From Dyella mobilis (GTDB taxonomy: Bacteria; Pseudomonadota; Gammaproteobacteria; Xanthomonadales; Rhodanobacteraceae), in assembly GCF_016904945.1 (NCBI RefSeq), contig NZ_JADIKF010000038.1:1-64000 (forward strand): a stretch of DNA of 64,000 nucleotides, in the 5' to 3' direction. Below, in pieces: positions 16,118 through 24,429 of the stretch; positions within the stretch are counted from its first letter, which is position 1, and every line of letters begins with the position of its first letter. Made by a program: the position numbers and the translations under genes. The notes beneath the pieces are model-generated. The model saw only the letters and a program-made list of their open reading frames with translations. It did no database searches and had not been told where the DNA came from.

Positions 16118-16297
16118 TCAAAAAAACTTACTTTTCAAGTGCTCGTACATCCGGACGGATATCTCGGCAATCCGCTCATACGCTTTAATCAGATCCAAGC
16201 TCGGACCAACCTGCTCGAGCCGAGCGATATCATCTCGCGCCAGCTTCGACAAAGCATCTAACCTATCGAACTCTTTCTGCCATTCCTCTTCATGCAT
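16118..16297 (-). CDS. small helical hypothetical protein
   Basis: 59 residues from MHEEEWQKEFDRL, almost entirely alpha-helical with heptad-like spacing. The start overlaps the end of the preceding gene by eight bases, suggesting coupling. A start 33 bases further upstream is possible. No family recognised. Confidence 0.5.
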   Translation of the reverse strand: MHEEEWQKEFDRLDALSKLARDDIARLEQVGPSLDLIKAYERIAEISVRMYEHLKSKFF

Positions 16298-16547
16298 GCG
16301 CGCACATCTCCTCTGTGGATCGAATCTCATCTTGCAGGGTATCGATCACCAAGCTGTTTCGAATCCATTCTCTTGATGACGCCCAGATATTTGCCGCGTT
16401 GACGTCTGAGTTCCCTATTCTCACCGTGAGCATTGCTTTCTCGGCAGCCTCTAAGTCATTAGTCGCTTGAACGACCCGGGCTATTTCTATGTCCTGTCCT
16501 GCGGAGCCATCTTGCCTGACCTTCATCCAAATACGATATGTGTTCAC
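16290..16547 (-). CDS. small hypothetical protein
   Basis: 85 residues, MNTYRIWMKVRQDG to EMCAHA. The N-terminal beta strands and the ATNDLEAAEKAMLTVR helix resemble short phage/plasmid accessory proteins. First gene of a two-gene unit that ends near 16118. It lies downstream of the terminator of the toxin-antitoxin pair, so it needs its own promoter in the 16548-16566 area or relies on read-through. Confidence 0.5.
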   Translation of the reverse strand: MNTYRIWMKVRQDGSAGQDIEIARVVQATNDLEAAEKAMLTVRIGNSDVNAANIWASSREWIRNSLVIDTLQDEIRSTEEMCAHA

Positions 16548-16568
16548 GACATCCTCTCAGACATGAAA

Positions 16569-16588
16569 AACCCCGCCGGAGCGGGGTT
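16569..16588 (-). terminator. intrinsic terminator of the toxin-antitoxin operon
   Basis: AACCCCGC-TCCG-GCGGGGTT on the minus strand followed by TTTC, 12 bases after the antitoxin stop codon. The plus strand also has a run of A/T on both sides, so it may work in both directions. Confidence 0.75.
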
Positions 16589-16599
16589 AAAAAAACGGA

Positions 16600-17064
16600 T
16601 TAAGCAGCGCGTTGTATCCAATGCCCATCATCTTTTTCAAATGCAATCTTTGCCTCCATAGCACGGGCCTCCCTATCTAGCGAATTAAAGAGCTGAATGA
16701 GCTTTCGCAATTCTGCGTTGCCGCTCATTTTTTCCTTTACCAACGCACGCAACAAAAGATCCGCATGTTGCGGTAGCGGCGTGCGCGCACGCTCCCACAA
16801 CGAGACAGTCTGCTCGTCGACGTCAAGCATCTGCGCGACCTGACGTTGCGACATATCAAGCTCCTTCCTTAGGAACTTAAACGTCTTAGCATCGAGTGCC
16901 GATGCGGAATCAACTATTACCGAGGCGATCGCACAGTGCAGGCCCTCAATGTCCTCGATGGACACAACCTCATCCCCAGATTGAAGCGTACTCACCGTAT
17001 AGCCATTTTGAAGGTAGACATTGTCCAGACCGCACCCCTTGTAGCGGTACAGGTTCGTCTCCAT
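16600..17064 (-). CDS. XRE-family antitoxin (MqsA/HigA-type)
   Basis: 154 residues. The N-terminal third is a short domain with Cys/Tyr (YRYKGCGLDNVYLQNG) as in MqsA-like antitoxins. Residues about 60-115 are an XRE helix-turn-helix: RKELDMSQRQVAQMLDVDEQ, then TVSLWERART. The C-terminus is helical. It follows the DUF4258 gene by 51 bp. Such antitoxins bind the toxin and repress their own promoter. The toxin-first order is typical of MqsRA/HigBA modules. Confidence 0.75.
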   Translation of the reverse strand: METNLYRYKGCGLDNVYLQNGYTVSTLQSGDEVVSIEDIEGLHCAIASVIVDSASALDAKTFKFLRKELDMSQRQVAQMLDVDEQTVSLWERARTPLPQHADLLLRALVKEKMSGNAELRKLIQLFNSLDREARAMEAKIAFEKDDGHWIQRAA

Positions 17065-17115
17065 AACTCCTCTCTATTCTCTTCGATTCTGTGTGCGTAA
17101 CTGCTTCTGACGTAC

Positions 17116-17451
17116 TTAGTAGACGGTTATTACGACCACCGCTTGTCCCATCAGATCCGTATCAATTGCGCCGCCCACTGTCACTAACTGCCCGGCCGTA
17201 TCTGCCCTCATGGTGAAATACCAGTTTTGATACTTGCTCCACTCGGGCCCACGGATGACTTCTCCACGAAGTAACACATGCCGGACCTGTCGCATGCTGA
17301 TCTCGCGTTCCTCCATGCGCGTATATGCATGCTCTCGAGCGACGATCCTTCCACCCTGATCCAAGAGTTCCCGGATCAGGGCTACGAGCTCATCGGGCGT
17401 AAGTGAAGAGGGCAAACCACTTCGCCCGGGAAATGGGACTACGTCTGCCAT
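17116..17451 (-). CDS. DUF4258 protein, probable toxin (RelE/MqsR-like)
   Basis: 111 residues. After a 40-residue leader, AREHAYTRMEEREISMRQV then VRHVLLRGEVIRG is the DUF4258 signature (His, Arg-Met-x-Glu-Arg), and the strand VVITVY closes the fold. The domain resembles small mRNA-cleaving toxins. It is the first gene of the pair with the XRE protein, just inside the integrase, where modules that stabilise integrated elements are common. Toxic activity is inferred. Confidence 0.7.
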   Translation of the reverse strand: MADVVPFPGRSGLPSSLTPDELVALIRELLDQGGRIVAREHAYTRMEEREISMRQVRHVLLRGEVIRGPEWSKYQNWYFTMRADTAGQLVTVGGAIDTDLMGQAVVVITVY

Positions 17452-17658
17452 GACCCATAGTATTTATGGGTATCGACCGTATTTGCAAGGCCTAAAGTCA
17501 CGGTTTTCGAAACACCTTCAGCAGCCATATGCAGTCAATAGAGCGCCATGCCATCTCATCCGAGATGAGCGCCACTTTCCCCCCACAACATCTATGGAAA
17601 GGCCAGACAAGGGGGCGGCATAGGTGCCGTTAGCCTATGTACTCTGCGATTTTCACGG

Positions 17659-18927
17659 CTATTCGACGCTCGTTTTGGCGCGCCCGCCCTGATGGCCTGC
17701 TAACAGTACGATCTCGTCGCCTAGCTTTAACCCGTCAAGGTAGTCAGCCCATGCCCGCATGATCTTCCTACGCTCTGGCAGGTGCTGGGCCTTGTTGTAA
17801 ACGCCCGCCACGCCGGGCTCCTTGTGAGAGAGCTGGCGCTCCAATGCCTCAGCACTCCACCCCATCTCTCCAAGCAGCGTACGGGCCATGTGGCGAAACC
17901 CATGCCCCGTGATGATGCCCTTATACCCAATACGAGCCAGAGCTGCATTGATGGCCCCATCCGACATGTGGCGCCTGGGATCACGCCCGCCGGGGAAGAG
18001 GTACTTCCCGTGGCCGGTTAGCTGGCGCAGCTCTCGGAGGATATCCAGCGCCTGCTTGGAGAGTGGGACGATGTGAGGCGGCGTCTGCGGGCTCTCCTTG
18101 GCTGCCTTCTTCAGCTTTCGGTTCGCCGGTGGCACCGTGTAGGTCGGGTGCTCGCCGTCCAGGTCAAAGTGGGACCATTCCGCCATGCGGATCTCGCCAG
18201 GTCGACAGAACCAAAGGGGCGCCAGCTGCAGGGCGCACTTCACGGGGAAGGTGCCGGTGAATCCGTCGATCGCGCGCATGAGATCGCCAACCTGCTTCGG
18301 GTCGGTAATGGTCGGGTGGTTCTTGGGATTCCGCGCAGGCAGGGTGTCCCGTAGGTCCGCGGCAGGGTCGCGGCTGGCGCGCTCGGTGGCCACGGCAAAG
18401 CGGAACACCCGACTGAGCTGGTGCCGAAGCCGATGGGCCTGCTCTATATGCCCCTGCTTCACCAGATGCGCCAGCAAGGGGCGGATCTCGGCCACGCCGA
18501 TCGCAGCAATGGGTGCGGCGCCAATCCGCGGGAAGGCGTGATTCTCCAGGCGGAGGCGCTCCTTATCGAACTGCCCAGGGGTCCACTCCGGCTGCTTCAC
18601 CTCGAGCCACTCTCTGGCGATCACCTCAAAGCTATTGGCGGCCCGCTCGGCACCGGCCACCTTCTCCGCCTTACGCTGAGCACCAGGGTCGGTCCGGAGC
18701 GCCACCAGCTTGCGCGCAGCATCCCGTTTCTCTCGAGCCTCGGCCAACCCAGTGTCGGGGTAGGTGCCCATGCTCAGCGTCTTGCGCCTACCCGCAAAAC
18801 GGTAGTCAAAACGCCACCAGCGCGAGCCGTTGGGACTCACCAAAAGATAGAGGCCGTCGCCGTCTGTCATCTTGTACGGCTTGTCCGTTGGCTTGGCTTT
18901 GCGGATTGCAGTGTCGGTAAGCGCCAT
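17659..18927 (-). CDS. P4-family tyrosine integrase
   Basis: 422 residues starting MALTDTAIRKAKPTDKPYK, the DUF4102 arm-binding domain typical of P4-type integrases, then a SAM-like core-binding domain (about 100-190) and the catalytic domain. Catalytic residues seen: Arg in WFCRPGEIRM, HGFRH-type His/Arg, LSHKE and the nucleophile Tyr in GVYNKAQ. It integrates the element into the adjacent tRNA-Met. The longer frame with 17 extra residues is rejected because it reads through repeat DNA that looks like binding sites. Confidence 0.92.
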   Translation of the reverse strand: MALTDTAIRKAKPTDKPYKMTDGDGLYLLVSPNGSRWWRFDYRFAGRRKTLSMGTYPDTGLAEAREKRDAARKLVALRTDPGAQRKAEKVAGAERAANSFEVIAREWLEVKQPEWTPGQFDKERLRLENHAFPRIGAAPIAAIGVAEIRPLLAHLVKQGHIEQAHRLRHQLSRVFRFAVATERASRDPAADLRDTLPARNPKNHPTITDPKQVGDLMRAIDGFTGTFPVKCALQLAPLWFCRPGEIRMAEWSHFDLDGEHPTYTVPPANRKLKKAAKESPQTPPHIVPLSKQALDILRELRQLTGHGKYLFPGGRDPRRHMSDGAINAALARIGYKGIITGHGFRHMARTLLGEMGWSAEALERQLSHKEPGVAGVYNKAQHLPERRKIMRAWADYLDGLKLGDEIVLLAGHQGGRAKTSVE

Positions 18928-18977
18928 GACGGTAACACCCCTGACGGTAAGTCCTGTTACCGTCAAACCTACCGTCA
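18927..18977. promoter_or_regulatory. four TGACGGTAA-type sites at the integrase start
   Basis: TGACGGTAA occurs at 18927-18935 and 18942-18950, its reverse complement TTACCGTCA at 18957-18965 and a shorter TACCGTCA at 18970-18977. The first copy overlaps the integrase ATG. Spacing is 12-15 bp. They are candidates for arm-type integrase sites or operators for self-regulation in the attachment region; function inferred. Confidence 0.65.
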
Positions 18978-19090
18978 CCAGATGGTGGATTTCAATGGAC
19001 GACGCTGGACGGCATGAGACAACGCATCGCCCGAAACCCTTGGTACATCTGGGTTTTTCGGACTTGTATGGACGGGGATGGATGCGTATA

Positions 19091-19167
19091 TGGTGGCTAT
19101 GGGTGGACTCGAACCACCGACCCCAGCATTATGAGTGCTGTGCTCTAACCGGCTGAGCTACATAGCC
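19091..19167 (-). tRNA. tRNA-Met(CAT), elongator; integration site of the element
   Basis: On the minus strand: acceptor GGCTATG paired with CATAGCC, D-arm GCTCAGCCGGTTAGAGC, anticodon loop CTCATAA, T-arm with GGTTCGAGTCC, discriminator A and encoded CCA. The sequence is close to E. coli elongator tRNA-Met and lacks the initiator features (unpaired 1-72, three G-C pairs in the anticodon stem). Its 3' end abuts the integrase side, so attB lies within its T-arm and acceptor. Confidence 0.95.
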
Positions 19168-19352
19168 TTGAGGGTCTCGCCGCCTAGGAGCCGGATCGGC
19201 TGGATTCAGGCGGGGCGCGGCAGTGTAATAGTCTGGCCCCTGCGGTTCAAGTGGTTCGCTTGCTCCCGCTTTGTAGGCTGTGGTTGAATCGATCCCGGGT
19301 TACATGCGCTATTCCCCCGGCGGAATGCGCCTACGTGATCCGAGGAGGTTGG

Positions 19353-19892
19353 ATGATCGACGTTGATGGCTACCGTCCGAATGTTGGCATCGTGCTGCTC
19401 AATGCAGACGGCCGGCTGTTCTGGGCGCGCCGTATCCATCGCGACGGCTGGCAGTTCCCGCAAGGCGGCATGCGCAGCGACGAAACGCCGCTTGAGGCCA
19501 TGTATAGGGAGCTGGAAGAAGAAACCGGCCTTTCGCCCCAGCACGTCGAGGTACTGGGCAGTACCCGCGGCTGGCTGCGCTACAAGCTTCCCAGCCGCTA
19601 TATCCGCCACCACCAGCAACCGACCTGCATCGGCCAGAAGCAGGTGTGGTTCCTGCTGAAGCTGGTCGGCGGCGAGGATGCATTGCGCCTGGATGCCTGC
19701 GACAAGCCGGAATTCGACCTCTGGCGCTGGGTGGATTTCTGGTACCCGGCCGCCCACGTGGTGAATTTCAAGCGTGACGTCTACCACCGCGCCTTGCGCC
19801 ATTTCGCCCCGCTGGTGGAAACCATCCTGAGCATCGAGCTGGGCCCCCGGCCGCAACCGCGGAACAACCGGGGCCGGCAGCAGGCGGCCTGA
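19353..19892 (+). CDS. rppH: RNA 5'-pyrophosphohydrolase RppH
   Basis: 179 residues. RppH removes pyrophosphate from the 5' triphosphate of mRNAs and so starts RNase E-dependent decay. Seen here: [17 protein letters not shown], the typical RppH start, the Nudix box at residues 38-60 ([19 protein letters not shown] then ETGL) and the YRLP-like [10 protein letters not shown] with the WF(W) WRWVDFW region. AGGAGG precedes the ATG by a few bases. Length is normal for the family. First host gene beside the tRNA. Confidence 0.93.
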   Translation: MIDVDGYRPNVGIVLLNADGRLFWARRIHRDGWQFPQGGMRSDETPLEAMYRELEEETGLSPQHVEVLGSTRGWLRYKLPSRYIRHHQQPTCIGQKQVWFLLKLVGGEDALRLDACDKPEFDLWRWVDFWYPAAHVVNFKRDVYHRALRHFAPLVETILSIELGPRPQPRNNRGRQQAA

Positions 19893-19916
19893 CTCCCCCG
19901 TTCAGCGAACACTTAT

Positions 19917-19931
19917 TGACAATCATTCGCA
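19917..19931 (+). promoter_or_regulatory. Fur box upstream of bfd-bfr
   Basis: TGACAATCATTCGCA matches the 15-bp core TGATAATCATTATCA at 12 of 15 positions and lies about 20 bases before the bfd start, where bound Fe-Fur would block transcription. bfd is classically Fur-repressed, which supports the call. Confidence 0.7.
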
Positions 19932-19951
19932 TTCGCGTTGAAATGCGGGCC

Positions 19952-20152
19952 ATGTACATCTGTCTGTGCAACGCCATTACCGATCACGACATTCGCCGCG
20001 CCGCGACGGAAGGCGTGCGGACTTTCCCGGAACTGCAGGCGCGCACCGGCTGCTCGGACTGTTGCGGCTGCTGCGAAGCCGAAGCACGCAGCACGCTGGA
20101 TGCTGCCGTGGCACAGGTCGCGCTCGATCTGCCTATCCTGGTCGCCGCCTGA
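19952..20152 (+). CDS. bfd: bacterioferritin-associated ferredoxin
   Basis: 66 residues. Bfd donates electrons to the haem of bacterioferritin so stored iron can be released. The four [2Fe-2S] ligands are visible as CLC at residues 4-6 and CSDCCGCC near 34-41. I chose the ATG giving MYICLCNAI, the family's standard start; another ATG nine bases upstream is in frame. It sits behind a Fur box and 136 bp before bfr, so iron limitation should induce it. Confidence 0.92.
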   Translation: MYICLCNAITDHDIRRAATEGVRTFPELQARTGCSDCCGCCEAEARSTLDAAVAQVALDLPILVAA

Positions 20153-20288
20153 TTCCACCCAAAGCTTTTCAAGAGACGCCTCCGGCCTTTCCCGGTGGCG
20201 TTTTCGTATCCGCCAATAGTCCGCATTGACGCCCGTCCGTACCCAGAATCCGTATAGTGCTATTTCAGCCAACGTACGGAGAGCAGCC

Positions 20289-20759
20289 ATGAAGGGCGAC
20301 GCCAAGGTCATCGAGTTCCTCAACAAGGTGCTCTACAACGAACTGACGGCCATCAATCAGTATTTCCTGCATGCCCGCATGTTCAAGAACTGGGGCTATC
20401 AGGAATTGGCCGAACACGAATACAAGGAATCCATCGACGAGATGAAACACGCCGATCGCCTGATCGAGCGCATCCTGTTCCTGGAAGGCCTGCCCAATCT
20501 GCAGCACCTGGGCAAGCTGCGTATCGGCGAGAACGCGCTCGAATGCATCCAGGGCGATCTCGACCTGGAAATGGCGGCAACGATAGATCTGCGCCAAGGC
20601 ATCGCATATTGCGAGAGCGTCGCCGACTACATCAGCCGTGACATGTTCAAAATCATTCTTCACGACGAAGAAGAGCACATCGATTGGCTGGAGACCCAGC
20701 TCAGCCTGGTCAAGGACATCGGCTCGGAGCGCTATCTGCAGTCGAAGATGGAAAGTTAA
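20289..20759 (+). CDS. bfr: bacterioferritin
   Basis: 156 residues, the usual length. All ferroxidase ligands are present at the E. coli positions: Glu18, Glu51, His54, Glu94, Glu127 and His130, with haem ligand Met52 in IDEMKHADR. It forms a 24-subunit cage that oxidises and stores iron in the cytoplasm. AGAGCAG precedes the ATG. A GC-rich stem (about 20777-20811) follows the gene and may end the transcript. Works with the preceding ferredoxin. Confidence 0.96.
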   Translation: MKGDAKVIEFLNKVLYNELTAINQYFLHARMFKNWGYQELAEHEYKESIDEMKHADRLIERILFLEGLPNLQHLGKLRIGENALECIQGDLDLEMAATIDLRQGIAYCESVADYISRDMFKIILHDEEEHIDWLETQLSLVKDIGSERYLQSKMES

Positions 20760-20879
20760 CGTTAAGAAAAAGCCCGCCCGCAGCGCAGCAAAGCGACTGC
20801 GGGCACAAAGCGCGGGAAGATTCCTTGACGGTGTCGTTGCCAGCGGGCTATATCCTCGGCTTTTCCGAAACGGCCGCCC

Positions 20880-21644
20880 ATGCCTTCCCGCCCACCACCG
20901 CGCTACGTCGTACGCCCGCACGACGCCGCCAGCCAGCGGCGCTATCTGCTGTGGTTGGGGCTTGCCTGGCTTGGCAGCGTGCTGCTGGTCGCGGTGATCG
21001 TCGCGTTCGCCGTGGGTGAATGGAAAGGCGTCGTGCCGCGCATCGCCGACCGGCGCCATTTGCGCGAACTCACCACGCAAAACGAAGACCTCAAGCAGCA
21101 GGTCGCCAATCTGCAGCGCTCCCAGCAAGTCACCGACGTTGCCACCAAAGCTTTGCGCGAAACCATCTCGCAGCGCGACGAGGAAATCAGCGGCTTGCGC
21201 GCGGATCTCAGTTTCTATTCGCGCCTGGTCGGCGGCGACGCGCAGCGCGAAGGATTGAAAGTGCAGGAAGTGTCGCTGCAACCGGTGCCGCACTCGCAAG
21301 CGTGGAACCTCGCCATCAGCCTCACGCAGAACATCAAGCGCGACGACGACACCAGCGGAACCACCACGATCAGCGTGGAAGGCTTGCGCAACAACAAGGT
21401 AGAGCAGCTCGACTGGTCCACGTTGGGCGATGCCTCCGAAAAAGCCGGAATCCCCTTTCGATTTCGGTATTTCCAACAGCTTCACGCCACCATTGCGCTG
21501 CCGTCCGATTTTCAGCCGACGCGTCTGCATGTCACAGTCCAGCCGGAAAATGGCGATCCAGTCAGCCGCGCCGTAGCCTGGAACGACGCCTTATCCAGCC
21601 CAACGACCAACAACCAGGGGGACACCACCGATGCTCAGCCGTAA
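20880..21644 (+). CDS. DUF6776 family membrane-anchored coiled-coil protein
   Basis: 254 residues. One membrane span near 25-48 (WLGLAWLGSVLLVAVIVAFA), then a coiled coil at about 60-115 (RELTTQNEDLKQQVANLQ) and a periplasmic beta-rich domain with SFYSRLVGGDAQREGLKVQ. The next gene, a bactofilin, starts 14 bases before this one ends, and erpA follows; the same order is known in Pseudomonas and Xanthomonas relatives. It may anchor the bactofilin polymer to the membrane; that is inferred from the overlap. Confidence 0.8.
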   Translation: MPSRPPPRYVVRPHDAASQRRYLLWLGLAWLGSVLLVAVIVAFAVGEWKGVVPRIADRRHLRELTTQNEDLKQQVANLQRSQQVTDVATKALRETISQRDEEISGLRADLSFYSRLVGGDAQREGLKVQEVSLQPVPHSQAWNLAISLTQNIKRDDDTSGTTTISVEGLRNNKVEQLDWSTLGDASEKAGIPFRFRYFQQLHATIALPSDFQPTRLHVTVQPENGDPVSRAVAWNDALSSPTTNNQGDTTDAQP

Positions 21645-22053
21645 ACGCAACGAATCGGCACCCAGAAACGCCGAAACCAGCCTGATCGCGCACGGCACGA
21701 TCATCCGCGGCGATGTCCGCTTCACCGGCACGCTGCACCTGGATGGCCGCATCGAGGGTTCGGTGCTGGGCGAAGGCTCCAGTGCTGTATTCACCCTGAG
21801 CGAGCACGGCCAGGTGCAGGGCGAGGTGCGCGTGCCGCACGCCATGATCAACGGCCAGGTCACCGGCGACATCTACGCCAGCGAGCGGCTGGAACTGGCC
21901 GCGCAGGCCCGCATAGTCGGCGACGTTCGCTACAACTCGCTGGAAATGGCAGCCGGCGCACAAGTGAACGGCCGCATGGCGCACCAGGGTGAAGATCACG
22001 TCCAACGCGAACTGCCGGCCCCGGAAGTACGCTCGGAAGCCGCGACCGCCTGA
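21631..22053 (+). CDS. bactofilin (polymer-forming cytoskeletal protein)
   Basis: 140 residues. The central 100 residues are a right-handed beta-helix with the regular G-x-[LIV]-x-G pattern of bactofilins ([40 protein letters not shown]). These proteins assemble into filaments without nucleotide and position cell-wall or stalk enzymes. Short proline/charged tails flank the core as usual. It overlaps the upstream DUF6776 gene, implying coupled translation and a common structure. Confidence 0.9.
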   Translation: MLSRKRNESAPRNAETSLIAHGTIIRGDVRFTGTLHLDGRIEGSVLGEGSSAVFTLSEHGQVQGEVRVPHAMINGQVTGDIYASERLELAAQARIVGDVRYNSLEMAAGAQVNGRMAHQGEDHVQRELPAPEVRSEAATA

Positions 22054-22135
22054 ATCGGGCGCGGCGGGACCCGGCGGGCCGGGGCCGGCTGCTGATATGC
22101 TTGACTCCGCCCCGCATCAACCCCATTTCCGCGCC

Positions 22136-22504
22136 ATGGAAACCATCGTCGCAATCCCCGATTACCGCCAGGCCGGCGCTCCGCTGGTCTTTACCGAAGC
22201 TGCCGCACGCAAGGTGCACGAGCTCATTCAGGAAGAAGGCAACCCTGAGCTGAAGCTGCGCGTGTACATCACCGGCGGCGGCTGCTCGGGCTTCCAGTAC
22301 GGCTTCACCTTCGACGAGGCACGCGCCGAAGACGACTTCGCGCTGGATCGCGAAGGCGTCACCCTGCTGGTCGATCCGCTGTCGCTGCAATACCTCACCG
22401 GTGCCGAAATCGACTACACCGAGAACCTCAGCGGCTCGCAATTCGTCATCCGCAACCCCAACGCCAAGACCACCTGCGGCTGCGGTTCGTCGTTCTCCAC
22501 CTGA
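22136..22504 (+). CDS. erpA: iron-sulphur cluster insertion protein ErpA
   Basis: 122 residues, A-type carrier. The three cluster-binding cysteines are in [11 protein letters not shown] and TTCGCGSSF at the C-terminus. ErpA delivers [4Fe-4S] or [2Fe-2S] clusters to apo-enzymes such as IspG/Isp[17 protein letters not shown] is the typical N-terminal helix. The chosen ATG gives [10 protein letters not shown]; a longer frame lacks support. It follows the bactofilin gene and may be read with it or from the TTGACT box about 35 bases upstream. Confidence 0.93.
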   Translation: METIVAIPDYRQAGAPLVFTEAAARKVHELIQEEGNPELKLRVYITGGGCSGFQYGFTFDEARAEDDFALDREGVTLLVDPLSLQYLTGAEIDYTENLSGSQFVIRNPNAKTTCGCGSSFST

Positions 22505-22520
22505 GCGGCGACCGACACGG

Positions 22521-23480
22521 ATGGCTTCGACGAACCTCAACACCTTCGCCGGACTCAGCCTGATCCTCGATCGCGTTTCCGAACAGCGCGACGCTGGCGA
22601 CTGGGTCACTGAGCAAGCCGGAGCCCGGAACGCCCGGTATCTATTGCTCGATCCTTCCGGCGATGCCTACCTGCATCGCCACGAAGAAGCCTTGCGCTGG
22701 CTGGATGCCGCCGAGCGCGAACTGCTGCTGCCCGACGCATCGTGGAGCCTGCTCGGCATTGCCGACGGGCAGCCGCATTTCATGCTGTTGCTGGATGAGC
22801 ACCACGACCACGTCTCGCTGGAATCGGCCCTCGATGCCCGCCGCATGAGCCTGCGCGAAGCCGGCTTGCGCCTGGCCGCCCCGGAGGCAGGGTTGTTCGC
22901 CTACGCCAAAGGACTGGCCCATTGGCAGCGCGAAACGCAGTTCTGCGCGCGCTGCGGCTCGCCCTTGCAACTGGTGTCGTCGGGACATCGCGCCCAATGC
23001 ACCAACGCAGCGTGCGGCCGGCTCCACTTTCCGCGCACGGACGCGGCGATCATCGTCATCGTCGAATACGAGGGTGCTTGCCTGCTCGGCCGGCAAGCAG
23101 GCTGGCCGGCGGGCCGCTACTCCACGCTCGCCGGCTTCATCGAACCCGGCGAAGCGCTGGAAGATGCCGTACGCCGCGAAGTCGCCGAAGAATCCGGCGT
23201 CATCGTCGGCGACGTGCATTACCACTCATCGCAACCGTGGCCCCTGCCCGCTTCGCTGATGGTGGGCTTTACCGCGAACGCCATTTCGCCGGCCATCCGC
23301 TTGCGCGACGGCGAACTGGAAGATGCACGCTGGTTCACGCCGCGGCAGATCGTCGACGGTCTGGCCGACGGCAGCCTGGGTACGCCGAGCCGACTCTCCG
23401 TGTCCTACCAGTTGCTCTCGCACTGGTTGCGCGAACGCGCGGGGCTGGACCTGGACGCGCTGGTCGAGCGCGCGCACTGA
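22521..23480 (+). CDS. nudC: NADH pyrophosphatase / RNA deNADding enzyme NudC
   Basis: 319 residues. After an N-terminal domain a zinc ribbon (CARCGSPL ... CTNAACGRLHFPR) and the Nudix box (GFIEPGEALEDAVRREVAEE then SGV, about residues 205-230) follow in the NudC order, with the family's SQPWPLPASLM segment next. The enzyme hydrolyses NAD(H) and removes NAD caps from RNA. It starts 16 bp after erpA, so both probably share a transcript. Length slightly above E. coli NudC (257). Confidence 0.92.
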   Translation: MASTNLNTFAGLSLILDRVSEQRDAGDWVTEQAGARNARYLLLDPSGDAYLHRHEEALRWLDAAERELLLPDASWSLLGIADGQPHFMLLLDEHHDHVSLESALDARRMSLREAGLRLAAPEAGLFAYAKGLAHWQRETQFCARCGSPLQLVSSGHRAQCTNAACGRLHFPRTDAAIIVIVEYEGACLLGRQAGWPAGRYSTLAGFIEPGEALEDAVRREVAEESGVIVGDVHYHSSQPWPLPASLMVGFTANAISPAIRLRDGELEDARWFTPRQIVDGLADGSLGTPSRLSVSYQLLSHWLRERAGLDLDALVERAH

Positions 23481-23547
23481 CTTCGATGGGGCCTGAACAG
23501 GCCCCCTTCGCTCGCTTACAATGCGTCATCTTTCGGAGTCCGCCTTC

Positions 23548-24417
23548 ATGGCCATTCGCCTGCTTGCCGCGCTTGTCGCCCTGGGATTGCTGCATCTGCA
23601 GCCACAACTAGCGCATTGGCGCGGCGATGCCGGCTTTCGTCGCTGGGTGGCCCAATTGGCCGATACGCGCGGCAGCGCACGCGTGCTGCTGACCGTGCTC
23701 GCGCCGATCGCCGCTTGCGCGCTGGTCGCGTGGATCCTGCACGGCCTTCCGCTGGCGGCGCTGCTGCAACTGGTGTTCGGTCTGGCGGTCCTGCTGTTTT
23801 CCTTTGGACCGCACGCCTTTGAAGCGGACATCGAAGCCATTCTCAAAGCGCCCGACCAGCAGCGCCGCGAATCCGCCGCGCAAGCGCTGTGCGACGACTG
23901 CGAAACCGTCGCCTGGACTACCGCCGACCTGGGCGAAGCCACTGCCTATGCAGCCCTGCGCCGCCGTTTCGGCGTGATCTTCTGGTTTTTCCTGCTCGGC
24001 CCGACCGGCGCGCTGCTGTATCGGCTGGCACGACAACTGGGCCACGACAGTTCGCTGGCGCTGGACGCAGACGCCCGCACCTATGCACGCTACCTGGCCA
24101 ACGGCCTGGACTGGCTGCCCGCTCAATTGATGGTGTTCACCCTTGCACTGGTCGGCCATTGGGATGCCGTCATCGGCGCATGGCGCCGCTGGCACCAGCA
24201 GGCCGCGCCCAACAGCTGGTATCTGTCCAATCCCGGCTTCCTCGGCGCCGCGGCGCGCGCCGATGTCCTCACCGATATCGAGGGCGGCGACGGCTACGCC
24301 GAAGAGCGTACCGATCCGCTACGCGAATTGCGCCGCCTGCGCGATGCATTGCTGCGCGCCCTGCTCACCTGGCTGAGCATAGTGGCCTTGATTGTCGTGG
24401 GCGGCTGGCTGCACTAG
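23548..24417 (+). CDS. AmpE-like / CobD-like inner membrane protein
   Basis: 289 residues with four or five membrane segments (MAIRLLAALVALGLLHL at the start, VLLTVLAPIAACALVAWILH, LLQLVFGLAVLLFSFG, FWFFLLGPTGALLYRLA, and a C-terminal span). The FGPHAFEADIEAIL stretch and the FWFFLLGPTGALLYR motif fit the regulatory AmpE family, which resembles CobD/CbiB. AmpE is tied to beta-lactamase regulation with AmpD, but no ampD is adjacent. An ATG 27 bases upstream is a possible alternative start. Confidence 0.75.
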   Translation: MAIRLLAALVALGLLHLQPQLAHWRGDAGFRRWVAQLADTRGSARVLLTVLAPIAACALVAWILHGLPLAALLQLVFGLAVLLFSFGPHAFEADIEAILKAPDQQRRESAAQALCDDCETVAWTTADLGEATAYAALRRRFGVIFWFFLLGPTGALLYRLARQLGHDSSLALDADARTYARYLANGLDWLPAQLMVFTLALVGHWDAVIGAWRRWHQQAAPNSWYLSNPGFLGAAARADVLTDIEGGDGYAEERTDPLRELRRLRDALLRALLTWLSIVALIVVGGWLH

Positions 24418-24429
24418 GGCCTGTTAGCG

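Larger units (their letters stand above)
1..19090. mobile_element. P4-like / defective prophage element at tRNA-Met (left end outside window)
   Basis: A P4-family tyrosine integrase lies immediately next to the 3' end of a tRNA-Met, the usual position for elements that integrate into tRNA genes. Moving left there are an excisionase-like gene, an AlpA-like regulator, an O-like and DnaC-like replication pair and tail/baseplate genes, all on the minus strand, interspersed with cargo (TIR protein, toxin-antitoxin, hydrolase, immunity-type genes). No terminase, portal, capsid, sheath or tube gene is visible. I found no second copy of the tRNA 3' end to the left, so the other attachment site should lie beyond position 1. 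Whether this is a satellite or a decayed phage cannot be settled from the window. Confidence 0.85.

Noticed and set aside
1..17658. search for a left attachment site matching the tRNA-Met 3' end
   Set aside because: No copy of the tRNA 3' segment was seen, so the left border is taken to be outside the window.
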